From NCBI GenBank assembly GCA_002753565.1, contig PEAM01000015.1, positions 27,073-91,072 of the forward strand: 64,000 bases of DNA, given 5' to 3'. This document shows positions 35,704 through 44,342 of the stretch, one piece after another. A program made the translations under genes and the position numbers. The first letter of the stretch is position 1; every line of letters begins with the position of its first letter. Below the pieces are notes generated by a model. The model was not told where the DNA came from. It did no database searches and saw only the letters and a program-made list of their open reading frames with translations. This DNA is from Magnetococcales bacterium (GTDB lineage Bacteria > Pseudomonadota > Magnetococcia > Magnetococcales > JADFYX01).

Positions 35704-38043
35704 ATGGAACGATCTGTTACGGAAAAATCTTCAAACCTTGCTGTTAATACTGGCAACGCCGTCACGATTCCTCAACTGGATGTCAAAAAGACACCGATGG
35801 AGTATTTGCGGGTTGTTCGTGAGCGGATGTGGAGCATTTTTTTTCTGACTATTTCTGTTGGTATTATTACCGTTATATTGGTCTCTTCCATGCAGCCGGT
35901 CTATCGGGCTGCCGCCATTCTCCAAATTGAGCCAAAAACCAAGCAGCTCTCCTCTATCGACGATATCTATGGAAACAATACGTTTTCCCGAGAATATTTT
36001 AAAACACAGCTGACCATTCTCCAGTCCCGCTCTCTGCTCCATCAGGTTGCCCTGTTTTTGGGGATGGATAAGGGGGTTGTTGTCTCTGCACCCGCAGAAA
36101 AAAAGAGCACACGATTCGACTGGAAACAGTATCTGCCGGACCAAATTGCCGACCTGTTGCTCCTCTTTTTTCAACTGAACGTTGTGGCCCCGGAACCCAG
36201 CCTGGATATGAAGATGGAGGAGGTCCGTTTAAAGGGAATTCTGGTGCAAAAGATTGCCGGCAGTCTGGATGTCAAGCCGGTGCGTGGTTCGGGTCAGTTG
36301 GTTGAGATCAGTTATGAATCAACCGATCCGGAGGAGGCCGCCAATGTCCCCAATACCTTGGTCAAGGTCTTCATACGCAGCGGTTTCCAAACCCGCCAGA
36401 AAGTCACCTCCGATGCCTCGACCTGGTTTTCGAATCGTCTGGATGTTCTGCGGCAGAAACTGCGTGAATCTGAACAGAATCTGCGTAAGTTTCAGGAGCA
36501 GAACAATCTGCTCGATACCCAGAGTGGCGGCGGTCTTGTGGCCAAACGGTTTGAAGAGGTCTACTCCGATCTGCGGGTAGCGCGGGGTGAACAGAAGGCC
36601 TTGAAAACCCTCTATGACCAGATAACAAATACTAAAAAACGCTCCCTGAACGAGTTGATCTCCATTCCAGAAATCTTGAGCGATTCTGTCGTAGGGGATC
36701 GGCGTCTTGTTTTAATTGAAAAAGAGCAGGAGGTGGTGGCCCTGGCCCAACGCTACGGTCCTAAACACCCCAAAATGATTGCGGCGATCTCTGCCCGGAA
36801 TTCGGCCCGGTCCAGTCTGCGTAAGCAGGTGGACACCAAGATAAAATCGATCCAAAATCAATATAAGCAGATTAGCAATACGGTCTATTTTCTGGAACGC
36901 CAATACAACAAAACCAAGGGGGAGTTACAGAAAACCAACCAGGGTAATTCCAGGCTGTCGGAACTCAGGTCCGACGTGGAAGCGAACCGTAAACTCTACA
37001 ACCTGTTTCTCTCCCGGGTGAAGGAGAGTGATGCCATAGGCGAGATTAAATCCGACAACACCAACGTGGTCAATGCCCGCCTGATTGATCCAGCCGAAAT
37101 TCCCCTGTTTCCCTACAAACCCAACAAAAAACGGATTGTTCTGATCGCCTTTTTTGCCGCCTTTGTCGTGGGTATTCTTCTGGTCTTATTGGTTGATTTG
37201 CTGGATAATACCATCAAGTCGGTTAACGATGTGGAGGCCAAGTTGCAAACCTCCCTCCTGGGTGTTGTCCCTTTAATCGGTAAATCCAAATACTCCATCA
37301 AAAAACATAATTTGGATATGCTGTTTTTATCCGATGCCAACAACCATTTTTCCGAGGCCATCCGTACCATCCGTACGGCCATCCGTTTGACAGAGGTGGA
37401 TAACGTAAAAAAAATTATTGCCATTACCTCGACAGCGCCTCAAGAGGGTAAAAGTACGGTTTCGATGAATCTAGCCTTGGCTATGAGCCCCATGGAGAAA
37501 GTACTGCTTATTGATTGTGATCTGCGTCGTCCTTCGGTGGCAAAATTTTTAGGGCTTGGAAAAAAGGCACCGGGTTTGGTCAACCTGATCAGTAAAACCG
37601 CCGAGCCTAAAGACTGTTTTTATAAAGTGGAGGGCTCCAGCCTGGTTGTCTTGCCAGCCGGTGATCTCCCACCAAACCCTCAGGAACTGCTCTCTTCTGA
37701 GCGGTTTAAATTAGTGCTTAAAAAACTTTCTGATGGCTATGACCGTATTATTATCGACTGTACCCCCAGTCAGATTATCAGTGATAGTTTTATTGTTGGT
37801 GCTTTAGCCAATACGGTCATTTTTGTTTGTCAGGCGAACGCGGTGCCGGTCCCTGTTATTCGCAGCACCCTGGCTCGGTTCCATCAGGCTAATTTGCCAC
37901 TGGTGGGGGTTGTTCTGAATAAAATTACCGCCAAACATCGTAACTACTACTCCAGCTATGGCCGTTACGGTGGTTATGGCGGTTATGGTGGCTACGGCAG
38001 TTATGGTAGTTACGGCAGTTATGGTGGTGAGAAAAAATCCTGA
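35704..38043 (+). CDS. Wzc-type chain-length regulator and tyrosine autokinase
   Basis: The 779-residue protein has a Wzz domain with a first membrane helix (about 40-65), a long coiled-coil periplasmic part (about 230-450), a second membrane helix (about 475-500, with the PxxPxxPxKP-like IPLFPYKPNKKR before it) and a cytoplasmic BY-kinase domain. Walker A is STAPQEGKST (about 575-584) and Walker A' is LLIDCDLRRP (about 602-611). The tail is a Tyr/Gly-rich cluster with about a dozen Tyr in YGGYGSYGSYG style, the usual autophosphorylation zone. It controls polymer length and export of the polysaccharide with Wzx/Wzy. AGGATC before ATG 35704 decides the start. Confidence 0.95.
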   Translation: MERSVTEKSSNLAVNTGNAVTIPQLDVKKTPMEYLRVVRERMWSIFFLTISVGIITVILVSSMQPVYRAAAILQIEPKTKQLSSIDDIYGNNTFSREYFKTQLTILQSRSLLHQVALFLGMDKGVVVSAPAEKKSTRFDWKQYLPDQIADLLLLFFQLNVVAPEPSLDMKMEEVRLKGILVQKIAGSLDVKPVRGSGQLVEISYESTDPEEAANVPNTLVKVFIRSGFQTRQKVTSDASTWFSNRLDVLRQKLRESEQNLRKFQEQNNLLDTQSGGGLVAKRFEEVYSDLRVARGEQKALKTLYDQITNTKKRSLNELISIPEILSDSVVGDRRLVLIEKEQEVVALAQRYGPKHPKMIAAISARNSARSSLRKQVDTKIKSIQNQYKQISNTVYFLERQYNKTKGELQKTNQGNSRLSELRSDVEANRKLYNLFLSRVKESDAIGEIKSDNTNVVNARLIDPAEIPLFPYKPNKKRIVLIAFFAAFVVGILLVLLVDLLDNTIKSVNDVEAKLQTSLLGVVPLIGKSKYSIKKHNLDMLFLSDANNHFSEAIRTIRTAIRLTEVDNVKKIIAITSTAPQEGKSTVSMNLALAMSPMEKVLLIDCDLRRPSVAKFLGLGKKAPGLVNLISKTAEPKDCFYKVEGSSLVVLPAGDLPPNPQELLSSERFKLVLKKLSDGYDRIIIDCTPSQIISDSFIVGALANTVIFVCQANAVPVPVIRSTLARFHQANLPLVGVVLNKITAKHRNYYSSYGRYGGYGGYGGYGSYGSYGSYGGEKKS
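37965..38031 (+). repeat. Short 9-base-type repeats encoding the Gly-Tyr tail of the autokinase
   Basis: About seven consecutive units of the form GGTTATGGC/GGCTACGGC/AGTTATGGT encode (GYG/SYG)n. Variation is mainly at third positions, so it is not a perfect minisatellite. Slippage here would change the number of phosphorylatable tyrosines without a frameshift. Confidence 0.65.
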
Positions 38044-38069
38044 GACTGGTTCTAGCAAACACCGTAGCT

Positions 38070-39614
38070 CTAAGGGTGCTTGTATAGGATGAAACCGCCA
38101 ATCTGATCGACGGCTCTCCATCCCTGTTGGGATGGATCTGGGCCTAGATATTTTTCTACGTAGGTTGAGTGATCAACAAACCAGCGAATCCCCCTCTCCT
38201 GAAGGTATCGGTTCTCCCCGCCGTTTCGGTAGGGCTGAATGGATGGATTGACCTTGCCGTCCATGTTAACGACATGGTTACGAAAAAAACCGAGCATTCC
38301 ACTCTGAGCGGCCGCCAGCTTTTCACCAGGAGGTACATGGGTATTGGCCAGTTTAAGAGTGGGGCTTGATAACTCGGCCTGGACCAGGGCCTCTTGCTTG
38401 GGTTTTCCGGTTATCAGGGCGTAGCTCGACCATCCGATCTGTGGCATGATCAGCAGCACAACCAGAAATAGCCGCCAGTTTTTGGACGGGAGGGTGTGGA
38501 CAATGGCCAGAGCCATCAGAATGGTTGCGATCAGGGTTAATGGGGAGAGATAGCGGTGATAAAACCAGGTAGCAAAAGAGCTGTAGGTATACCACAGGGC
38601 CAACAGGGCCATACCAACAGCCAAGAGGAGTAACCCCTGCCAGCCCTGATGGCGTTGGCTGTTGCTGCTGTGTCCCACCCTTGGCCAGCTTTTTTTTGCC
38701 CACCACCAGCCGCCGAAGGCCAGCAAGCAGATGCTGATCACTGTCCGTCCCCAGGCAATAGAGGTTGTATCCCTGTGTACCAGCCAAAGCCATGGCAGGA
38801 TATCCTGACCTATGGCGTGGAGCATCTCTTCAGCACGAGAGAGGGACCAGCCCCTCTCTGTCTGGGCCATACCACTAATCGGCATAAAAGAGCCAAAGCC
38901 TATTTTATTATAGAGCCACCAAGGGGATGAGACCAGTAAGGAGCCAAAGCCAACCAGGGAAAAACGTAACAGTGGGGTGGCTTTCCCCCCTCTGTTTTTT
39001 CCCCACAACTGCCAGACGCCAAACAGCATGACCACAATAGCCGCATCAATTCGGGCCAACGTTACGATGCCACCAAGCAGACCAAGAATCAACCAACTGG
39101 AAACCCTGTTTTGGTCCATAAGTTGATACCACCGTAACAGGGCGGCATAGAGGAAGAGGAGCAGCCCGGTTTCCATGCCGTTGGTGTGTTCAAAGTAGGT
39201 GTTGATCCCTCCCATGTAAAGAATAATGGTCAGCCAATAACGCTCTTTGGTCAACGTGTCGTTCTGTACGACCACCAAATCTTTGGCGATCCCTCCAAGC
39301 AGCAGAGCTGTGCCGATTAACAGTAGCCAATAGATAGCCCCAACACCCTGCAGGGCTGAAAAGAGGTCATCACCAGCCAACCAGAATGCGGGGACAGATA
39401 GGACGGTAAAGAGAGGTTGAAACCCGTTGGTCCACTGCTCTCCATCAATGGTTAGCCCTTTGCCTTGGGCTAGATTATGGGTAACAGTCAAGCCGTAATA
39501 GCCATCTTCTGTTAACGTTTTGTTGGCGGCATAATAGTCAGACTGCGCCCAGATCAGAGCGGATAACAGGACGATGATCAGGGTGATAATATGATGGATG
39601 CGAAAAGAGTGCAT
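38070..39614 (-). CDS. Membrane glycosyltransferase-like protein (GT-C fold)
   Basis: The 514-residue protein has about eleven hydrophobic helices. In the first periplasmic loop it has LTEDGYYGLTV and GEQWTNGFQPL, where an acidic residue after the first helix is the typical GT-C (ArnT/PMT/GT39) active-site position. A soluble C-terminal tail (about 440-514) follows. GT-C enzymes use polyprenyl-phosphate sugars and act on the periplasmic face. ATG at 39614 with AGGA upstream is preferred over a longer in-frame start near 39686. It is convergent with the Wzc gene and divergent from the gene at 39779. Confidence 0.78.
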   Translation of the reverse strand: MHSFRIHHIITLIIVLLSALIWAQSDYYAANKTLTEDGYYGLTVTHNLAQGKGLTIDGEQWTNGFQPLFTVLSVPAFWLAGDDLFSALQGVGAIYWLLLIGTALLLGGIAKDLVVVQNDTLTKERYWLTIILYMGGINTYFEHTNGMETGLLLFLYAALLRWYQLMDQNRVSSWLILGLLGGIVTLARIDAAIVVMLFGVWQLWGKNRGGKATPLLRFSLVGFGSLLVSSPWWLYNKIGFGSFMPISGMAQTERGWSLSRAEEMLHAIGQDILPWLWLVHRDTTSIAWGRTVISICLLAFGGWWWAKKSWPRVGHSSNSQRHQGWQGLLLLAVGMALLALWYTYSSFATWFYHRYLSPLTLIATILMALAIVHTLPSKNWRLFLVVLLIMPQIGWSSYALITGKPKQEALVQAELSSPTLKLANTHVPPGEKLAAAQSGMLGFFRNHVVNMDGKVNPSIQPYRNGGENRYLQERGIRWFVDHSTYVEKYLGPDPSQQGWRAVDQIGGFILYKHP

Positions 39615-39724
39615 GAAAAAAAATATCCTGGCAATTCGAAAAAAGGGTCCCGCCTTGTTGGGCTGATGCAGCCAAAGATGGATCAAATATTGCTTTGCAT
39701 GTGGATTGTACCAAATAAGTATGA

Positions 39725-39742
39725 TTTACACGTCAGTGTAAA
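39725..39742. promoter_or_regulatory. Operator-like palindrome between divergent GT-C genes
   Basis: TTTACAC-GTCA-GTGTAAA is an 18-base inverted repeat with perfect 7-base arms. It lies in the 164-base divergent gap, 37 bases upstream of the start at 39779. This is a good shape and place for a transcription-factor site controlling one or both genes; the binding protein is unknown. Confidence 0.45.
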
Positions 39743-39778
39743 ATATCTTGGCTGCAAATAACATTGGAAAGTCGATCA

Positions 39779-41359
39779 ATGACCGAACCTAATATCGCCT
39801 CAGAGGCCTTGGACTCTCATGCAGAACGATCAATCCTGATGACCGATACGCCACGCTTTGTCAAAATAGTCTTTAATATGATGACCGTTGCCGTCTGGTC
39901 GCTCTCTATTTTTTTGACAGCTATTTTCCTCTACAGTGCCTATAAAAATGTACCCTATCCCTTTCAGTTGGAGTGGATGGAGGGGGGTACTTTAGACGTT
40001 GTGCAGCGTATTCGTGATGGTTTGCCTCTTTATACTGAGCCTGGTATAGAGCATGTACCCTATCTCTACCCCCCTTTTTACCACGCAGTTTCGGCTCTGG
40101 TCAGCTATCTGACAGGTGTTGATTTGATAGCCGCTCGCCTGGTGTCGGTTTTTTCTGCTGTGGGTAGTGCCCTTTTGCTCGCCCTGTTTGTTCAGCGAGA
40201 GGGGTTTGCACTTGGTTATCGTGTTATCTCCATCGGCCTGTGGTTCGGTGTTTATACCTTGTCGGAACAGTGGTTTGTGATTGCCCGAGTCGATAATCTC
40301 TACCTTTTTCTTGTTTTGAGCGGTGCCTACCTGCTACGGTTTGGGCAGGGTAACCGGCCTGTTTTTATGGCTGGGGTGCTGTTTACCCTGGCCTTTTTTA
40401 CCAAACAGTCCGCCCTGCTGTTGGCGTTGCCGCTTATTCTGGCTCTTTTCATGATTGCTTGGCGGCGGGCTTTGCTGTTTACCCTGACCTTTTTTGTCAG
40501 TACGGCACTCCTTGTTGTTATGGGGGACTCTCTTTCCGACGGCTGGTTTGCCTATTATCTGTTTGATCTGCCCGGCCAGCACCCTGTCAACTGGCCTTTT
40601 CTGTTGTTCTTTTGGACTAAAGATCTGATGGGGAACATGGGGCTTGCCTTGGTTCTCTCTCTGCTTGCTCTGCCTCTGTTTTTTAAAAGAGACAGGGAGC
40701 AAGGTTGGTTTTATCTTGGGTTGGCGGCGGGCTTTGTTGGTAGCTCTTGGGCATCTAGAATGCATTCAGGAGGCTGGATTAACGTCACCATTCCAGCTTT
40801 TGCCATCCTCTCTTTGTATGCTCCAATGGCTCTGGCCATGCTCCATGAGCAAGCAGCCAAGGTTTTGAAAGAGCCTGGCTGGGTTGTTCCGACACAAGTC
40901 GCCTTGCTGTTGATGGTCGTGGTACAACTGGCCAGTCAATTAGAGCGACCGGTTTATACGGTGCCCAGTGAGGCCCATCAAAGGGCGGGAGAGTCCTTCT
41001 TGCGGCAAGTCTCGGCTATTGAAGGGGAGGTGTTGATTCCCGATCACCGTTTCATCCAAACCCGTGTGGGCAAACGTTCTTTTGGGTTGGGGATGGCGGC
41101 AACCGATATTTATCGATCTAAAGACTTGGGATTAATAAAAAAATTGCAGGATGATATGATTAAGGCACTCCAGGAAAAAAGGTTTGGAGCGGTCATTTTA
41201 GCCGATAAAATCCCTCCTCACTGGATGGCGGATGCTCTGGATGCCCATTATGTTTTTGACCATACCTTATTCAACAACGCCGCCTACGCCCCCTTAAAAG
41301 GTGGCAAGGTCTGGCCGCAGTTTGTCTTTTTGCCCAAGCCGGCTGTTTTGCCAGAATAG
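39779..41359 (+). CDS. Membrane glycosyltransferase-like protein (GT39/GT87-type, GT-C fold)
   Basis: The 526-residue protein has ten or more membrane helices. Its first periplasmic loop has QLEWMEGGTLDVVQR and YLYPPFYHAVSAL, the pattern of GT-C enzymes, where E or D near the first loop is catalytic. A later loop includes RVDNLYLFL and a soluble tail from about 420. It probably transfers a sugar from a polyprenyl carrier in the periplasm. ATG 39779 after GGAAAG is preferred over a TTG at 39764. A palindromic repeat begins three bases after its stop. Confidence 0.78.
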   Translation: MTEPNIASEALDSHAERSILMTDTPRFVKIVFNMMTVAVWSLSIFLTAIFLYSAYKNVPYPFQLEWMEGGTLDVVQRIRDGLPLYTEPGIEHVPYLYPPFYHAVSALVSYLTGVDLIAARLVSVFSAVGSALLLALFVQREGFALGYRVISIGLWFGVYTLSEQWFVIARVDNLYLFLVLSGAYLLRFGQGNRPVFMAGVLFTLAFFTKQSALLLALPLILALFMIAWRRALLFTLTFFVSTALLVVMGDSLSDGWFAYYLFDLPGQHPVNWPFLLFFWTKDLMGNMGLALVLSLLALPLFFKRDREQGWFYLGLAAGFVGSSWASRMHSGGWINVTIPAFAILSLYAPMALAMLHEQAAKVLKEPGWVVPTQVALLLMVVVQLASQLERPVYTVPSEAHQRAGESFLRQVSAIEGEVLIPDHRFIQTRVGKRSFGLGMAATDIYRSKDLGLIKKLQDDMIKALQEKRFGAVILADKIPPHWMADALDAHYVFDHTLFNNAAYAPLKGGKVWPQFVFLPKPAVLPE

Positions 41360-41362
41360 TTG

Positions 41363-41414
41363 CTTAGGAGTCTGGCAATGATAACTTGTGCAGATTATTT
41401 GCTAGACTCCTTAG
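41363..41414. repeat. Palindromic repeat element, short copy
   Basis: Arms CTTAGGAGTCTGGCAA (41363-41378) and TTGCTAGACTCCTTAG (41399-41414) pair at 14 of 16 positions around a 20-base centre. The first 34 bases match 55342-55375 with three differences, so this is a repeat family, not a lone hairpin. It begins three bases after a stop codon. No transposase gene is near it. It resembles a REP- or MITE-type element, probably an internally deleted form of the longer copy. Confidence 0.8.
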
Positions 41415-41456
41415 GTTACCTCTGATTTTAATTCGATAGCAGCTATTTTAGTGGAG

Positions 41457-42236
41457 ATGAGTGACGTGTCCAAGGGTCTATCCATACAGCAGGGCCAGGT
41501 TGATGAAGCGGGCCTCTATTCTCATATTGATCTGGGTATTGTCACCCCCATGGCCAATGAGATGGAGAGTGCCGAACTTTTTGTCCGACAACTGTTGGCA
41601 AAGTGCCGGCAGTGGCCGTTTCGTTCCATTCGCCACTATGTGGTGTTTGACACGGTGTGTACCGATGGTACCGACGAAAAAATGGCTGAACTGGCGAAGG
41701 AAATGGATACCCTTGAGGTGATCATGGCACCTGAAAACCGTTGTGTTGTCGATGCCTATAGACGAGGGTACGATGCCGCCTTGAAGGATGCGTGCCACTG
41801 GATTTTGGAGATCGATGCCGGATTCAGCCATCGCCTGGAAGATATGGATGGTTTTTTTGCCACCCTGTCCCAGGGGAAGGATTGTGTTTTTGGGGTACGG
41901 TTTGGTGAGCCTGGCAGCGGTTTTAATGGCGATTTTAAACGTTATCTGATTAGCCGTGGCGGCACCTGGTTGACCAACCGGCTTCTTGGCACAAAACTGT
42001 CTGATATGACCAGCGGTTATGCACTTTTTACACACCACGCTTTATCAACCATTCTGGCCAAGGGTATCCACTCCAGGGGGCCGTTTTTTCAAACAGAAAT
42101 GCGGACACATGCCCATAAGATGGATTTGGCTGTGGTGCCTATCTGTTATCACTCTCCCAGCCATGCGGTGGGGAAGAGCGCCTTGAAAGATGCTCTTGGT
42201 ACGCTTTGGCGCTTGCGTCAAACCCTTAAAGCCTAA
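41457..42236 (+). CDS. GT2-family glycosyltransferase (polyprenyl-phosphate-sugar synthase-like)
   Basis: The 259-residue protein has a GT-A fold in the dolichol-phosphate-mannose-synthase style: IGIVTPMANE-like first strand, VVDAYRRGYDAAL, the metal motif as LEIDAGFSH (D120), and a later SDMTSGYALF block resembling the SGFR region of that family. It has no membrane helices. Such enzymes charge polyprenyl phosphate with a sugar, which would feed the neighbouring GT-C proteins. The start is uncertain: GTG 41451, ATG 41457 and GTG 41466 are all possible, with GGAG at 41453-41456 best spaced for the last one. Confidence 0.82.
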   Translation: MSDVSKGLSIQQGQVDEAGLYSHIDLGIVTPMANEMESAELFVRQLLAKCRQWPFRSIRHYVVFDTVCTDGTDEKMAELAKEMDTLEVIMAPENRCVVDAYRRGYDAALKDACHWILEIDAGFSHRLEDMDGFFATLSQGKDCVFGVRFGEPGSGFNGDFKRYLISRGGTWLTNRLLGTKLSDMTSGYALFTHHALSTILAKGIHSRGPFFQTEMRTHAHKMDLAVVPICYHSPSHAVGKSALKDALGTLWRLRQTLKA

Positions 42237-42273
42237 TAGAGCGCTATCATAAAAGAGAGAGGGAGATGTTTTC

Positions 42274-43287
42274 ATGATGGAACAAAAAATGGCACTGGTT
42301 ATTACCTCGATCAATGCCCCAAATGAGGCCCTGCGGCAACTGGCATCAGGATGTCAGGAGCAGGGTATCCGCATGATTGTCATGGGTGACAGAAAAAGCC
42401 CTGCGGATTTTCAGTTGGATGGCTGTGAGTTTTATGGTTTGGAAGCCCAGAAGCGTCTCGACCTGGAGACAGCCCGCCTCTCTCCCGAGGGACACTATGC
42501 CCGAAAAAACATCGGCTATCTTCTGGCTATCCAGGGTGGGGCCGATATCCTCATCGAGACCGATGATGATAATCTGCCCTACCCCAGCTTTTGGCAGGCC
42601 CGTCAGCGTCTGGTGGAGAGCCGGCAGGTGGAGGAGGCCGGCTGGGTCAATGGCTACCGTTATTTTACGGATGCCAACATCTGGCCCCGTGGTTTGCCCC
42701 TGGATAGAATACAGCACGCACCTCCCGCTCGGGAGAGCTTGCCGAGCAGAATGGTCGACTGTCCGATTCAGCAAGGGTTGGCAGATAAAAATCCCGATGT
42801 TGATGCCCTCTATCGGCTGATTCTAACCTTGCCGCAAAGTTTTCGCCAAGATCAGCCCGTCGCCTTTTCCAGGGGGAGCTGGAGCCCGTTTAACAGTCAG
42901 AATACCACTTGGTTCCGGGATGCCTTTCCTCTGCTCTATCTTCCGGCCCACTGCTCTTTTCGGATGACCGATATCTGGCGGGGGTTTGTTGCCCAGCGGT
43001 TAGCTTGGTGCAGTGGTTGGTCTCTGCTTTTTCACGCGGCGACCATGTGGCAGGACCGAAATGAACACAATTTAATGCGAGATTTTGAGGAGGAGATTCC
43101 CGGTTATCGTCATAACGACCGGATTGCGCAGTCGCTGGCTCAACTGGATTTACCCGAAGGGCCAGAGAACCAGTTGGATAATTTAAGGGTGGTCTATGAC
43201 AAACTGGTCACCATGGGATTGGTCGGATCGGAAGAGATTGTCCTGCTCAAAGCGTGGCAGCACGATCTGCGCCGTCTGCTTGCTTAG
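42274..43287 (+). CDS. STELLO-like (DUF288) glycosyltransferase
   Basis: The 337-residue protein resembles the DUF288/STELLO family: LVITSINAPNEALRQLA at the start, IVMGDRKSPADF, YARKNIGYLLAIQGGADILIETDDDN, with the triple Asp D97-D99 as metal or nucleotide site. In plants STELLO proteins act in the Golgi and support cellulose synthase; bacterial versions are found in polysaccharide loci and are little studied. It has no membrane helix. GGGAGA precedes ATG 42274. The stop at 43287 lies inside the next gene's ribosome site (TTAGGAGCG), so it is cotranscribed with the LPG-synthase-like gene. Confidence 0.8.
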   Translation: MMEQKMALVITSINAPNEALRQLASGCQEQGIRMIVMGDRKSPADFQLDGCEFYGLEAQKRLDLETARLSPEGHYARKNIGYLLAIQGGADILIETDDDNLPYPSFWQARQRLVESRQVEEAGWVNGYRYFTDANIWPRGLPLDRIQHAPPARESLPSRMVDCPIQQGLADKNPDVDALYRLILTLPQSFRQDQPVAFSRGSWSPFNSQNTTWFRDAFPLLYLPAHCSFRMTDIWRGFVAQRLAWCSGWSLLFHAATMWQDRNEHNLMRDFEEEIPGYRHNDRIAQSLAQLDLPEGPENQLDNLRVVYDKLVTMGLVGSEEIVLLKAWQHDLRRLLA

Positions 43288-43296
43288 GAGCGCTTT

Positions 43297-44298
43297 ATGC
43301 AAAGGAAAAGGGCCGTTCGTGCGCTGATTATCGCCAGCCTTCTTTCTGTTGTGTTCTATCTTGGTGCAACGGTCTATTTTGGTTGGCATGATGTTCATCT
43401 TGCTTTGGGCAGGATTACCCCTTTGGGAGTGATGGCGGTTCTTGGTCTGGCCCTGTGCAACTATCTGTTACGTGCCTGGCGTTGGCGGCTCTATTTGGCG
43501 CTGTTTTCCATTCAGATCCCCTTTATCGCCCATTGTCGCATCTATCTTGCCGGTTTTGCTTTTACCATGACACCGGGAAAAGCGGGGGAGATGGTGCGCA
43601 GCCTGTTTTTACGACGCTATTCCATGCGATACTCGGCCAGTGTGGCGAGTTTTGTAGCGGAGCGCAGCAGTGATCTTTTTGCCGCCCTGTTTTTAGCGGG
43701 AGCCGGTGCCTGGTTTTATCCTCAAACCCATGTTTTTACGCTTCTGATTGCTCTGCTTGTGATGGCCCTTTTTATCTTGTTGTATCATAACGGCTGGATT
43801 CTCTACCTTAAAAAAGAGGCGATCAGCAGAGGAAAACACCGATTTATCAAGCTGTTGAATGCAGGCTTGGATGTGGTGGAGGGGTTTCGGACCTGTAATA
43901 CCCCCAAGCTTTTTGTCGCCTCTTTTGTCTTGGCGGTATTGGCCTGGAGTACCGAAGGGTATGGTCTGTACCTGCTCTGCGATTGGATCGCCCCGGATGT
44001 GGCCCCGTCGGTCATGCAGGCGATCTTTATCTATGCTCTGGCAACCCTGGTTGGGGCTTTCACCTTTTTACCAGGGGGGATAGGTGGAACCGAGGCGGTG
44101 ATGGTGGCGGCTCTGGTTTTTCAGGGAATGGCCGAAGCCGAAGCGGTGGCCTGTACCCTGTTGTTGCGCTCTCTTACTCTGTGGTTTGCTGTGGGGTTGG
44201 GTCTGATCGCTATTACGGTTGAACAGAATATCCAGGGCAGCCAGATCGATCTTTCTGAACAGGAGCCGGCGGAGCTGGCGCCGAAACATACCAGGTAG
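43297..44298 (+). CDS. Lysylphosphatidylglycerol-synthase-TM-like (UPF0104) membrane protein
   Basis: The 333-residue protein has about eight membrane helices and the family signs NYLLRAWRWRLYL, FTMTPGKAGEMVRSLFLRR, AERSSDLFA and FLPGGIGGTEAVM. These are the core of the flippase half of LPG synthases; stand-alone versions occur in many polysaccharide loci and are thought to move lipid-linked molecules. The C-terminus is a short charged tail. AGGAGCG before ATG 43297 overlaps the end of the STELLO-like gene. It is the last of a three-gene plus-strand run from 41457. Confidence 0.88.
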   Translation: MQRKRAVRALIIASLLSVVFYLGATVYFGWHDVHLALGRITPLGVMAVLGLALCNYLLRAWRWRLYLALFSIQIPFIAHCRIYLAGFAFTMTPGKAGEMVRSLFLRRYSMRYSASVASFVAERSSDLFAALFLAGAGAWFYPQTHVFTLLIALLVMALFILLYHNGWILYLKKEAISRGKHRFIKLLNAGLDVVEGFRTCNTPKLFVASFVLAVLAWSTEGYGLYLLCDWIAPDVAPSVMQAIFIYALATLVGAFTFLPGGIGGTEAVMVAALVFQGMAEAEAVACTLLLRSLTLWFAVGLGLIAITVEQNIQGSQIDLSEQEPAELAPKHTR

Positions 44299-44342
44299 AG
44301 TGGGGTGGTTGTTCCCCTCGAAAAGAGTTCAGCATGAGCGGC

